This document shows positions 49,736 through 64,000 of a DNA stretch of 64,000 bases, piece after piece; position 1 is the first letter of the stretch; every line of letters starts with the position of its first letter. Below the pieces are notes generated by a model that worked only from the letters and a program-made list of their open reading frames with translations, did not search any database and was not told the DNA's origin. The stretch comes from Parus major (taxonomy: Eukaryota; Chordata; Aves; Passeriformes; Paridae), in contig NC_031769.1 in assembly GCF_001522545.3 (NCBI RefSeq), forward strand, positions 4,950,718-5,014,717, given 5' to 3'. A program made the position numbers and the translations under genes.

Positions 49736-50540
49736 GATGAAAGGAGCCTGGTTTTCAGACATGACAAACTGGCAGCAGTGGCTATTCAGCATCTTGAAAG
49801 CTTGGTGTGCTCTCATGAAGGTTACAGAGCTTTTCCAGGCACATTTGGGCTTCCATCATTCTTCAGATTTCAGGGTGTGGAAGAAAAAATTCTCAAAAGT
49901 CCTGAGAGATATCTTGAAGATGGTATTTCCTATCCCTATAGAAAATCAAAATTATGCTACGGAAGCCTAAGACAGAGATTCTGAAGAATTTTTATGGGAT
50001 TTGAAAATCTAAACTTCACCCTTCACTCTTTAAATTTGGAATAGAACAGCTGGGACATTTTTAGATTTTGCATCATGTGGCCAGACATTGGCTGGTTTAA
50101 ATCTGCCTTGCAGTCATCTTAGGAACATTGTTCATCCACTCCCAGAGCTGCATTTTCAAAAATGAGTTAGGAATCTAAATCTCTGTGGCTTTCAATGAAA
50201 CTTAAGCTTGTATGAATCTAAGTTACTTCTTAGTTTGGATTCAGGATCCCAAAGGACTGAAGAGCTGAAGAATATTCTGTAGTCTATCTATAAAGTCTGT
50301 TTAGATTTGGTCATGTGTGATTCCTTATTGAAATTACAATTTCAGTCATTTTTGTTTTCCTTGATGTTCTATTAACCACACAGAAACAGATGAACAGAAA
50401 ACAGAAACAGATTATTTCCTGATAATATATAAAACAAGTTACTTGGGGGTTGAGGTTTGTTTGTTTTTTTTTAATTCTGATGTCTCAGTTCCTCCTAATT
50501 TTCTCATGCCGCTAACTTCTGAAAACTTTCTTTATTTCAG

Positions 50541-50592
50541 CTGTTTCCACTACTAGGAGTAAAGACCAGTAAAGACAGAGCAGGATGAAAAG
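50541..50592 (+). other. SCN5A: 5' UTR part of first coding exon of SCN5A-like gene
   Basis: A polypyrimidine tract ending TTTATTTCAG at 50540 is a good 3' splice site. It implies that a non-coding exon lies upstream and that the start codon is in the second exon, as known for SCN5A. The 52-base leader contains an extra ATG at 50585, eight bases before the chosen start and in another frame. I chose 50593 because it opens the recognisable protein and has A at -3 and G at +4. The exon boundary is inferred from the splice motif only. Confidence 0.75.

Positions 50593-64000
<13,408 letters not shown>

Overview
This window is vertebrate nuclear DNA, most likely from a bird. It carries several CR1 retrotransposon fragments with avian-type 3' ends, avian ERVL-like LTRs, short introns and A-tract/CCCAAACC simple sequence of the kind common in songbird-like genomes. 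The species cannot be named from the sequence. About 96% of the window is non-coding.

The one gene I can support is the 5' part of a voltage-gated sodium channel alpha subunit on the + strand, best matched to SCN5A (Nav1.5). Four coding exons are visible: 50593-50859 (start codon and cytoplasmic N-terminus), 52557-52675, 57944-58033 and 61573-61701 (segment S1 to the start of S3 of domain I). Their lengths after the first are 119, 90 and 129 bases, and all junction phases agree. Together they encode residues 1-201 plus two bases of codon 202. The gene runs off the right edge before the S4 exon. The intron at 52676-57943 is a minor-class (U12, AT-AC) intron with a clear 5' site, branch site and AC end, as known for this intron of the sodium channel family.

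Upstream, 1-50540 has no convincing coding exon. Layout: 1-1.1 kb unremarkable; 1.1-3.5 kb a decayed endogenous retrovirus block with two same-strand LTRs; 3.6-4.4 kb CR1 fragments in opposed orientations; 4.4-9.8 kb mostly unique, including a pyrimidine-rich tract; 10.1-10.8 kb a CpG island; 16.2-17.25 kb a second CpG island containing a 335-bp hexamer/12-mer array; 17.3-50.5 kb mostly unique AT-rich sequence with a few CR1 pieces and scattered candidate muscle transcription factor motifs. Either CpG island could hold the promoter and non-coding first exon of the channel gene. In that case the 33-40 kb up to the acceptor at 50540/50541 is its first intron. This link is inference and needs transcript data.

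No CRISPR, tRNA, rRNA or bacterial-type features were seen. I found no clearly new biological system. The most interesting points are the U12 intron, an upstream start codon giving a 94-codon overlapping reading frame on the channel mRNA, the G-quadruplex-prone repeat inside a CpG island, and the candidate cardiac-type regulatory sites.
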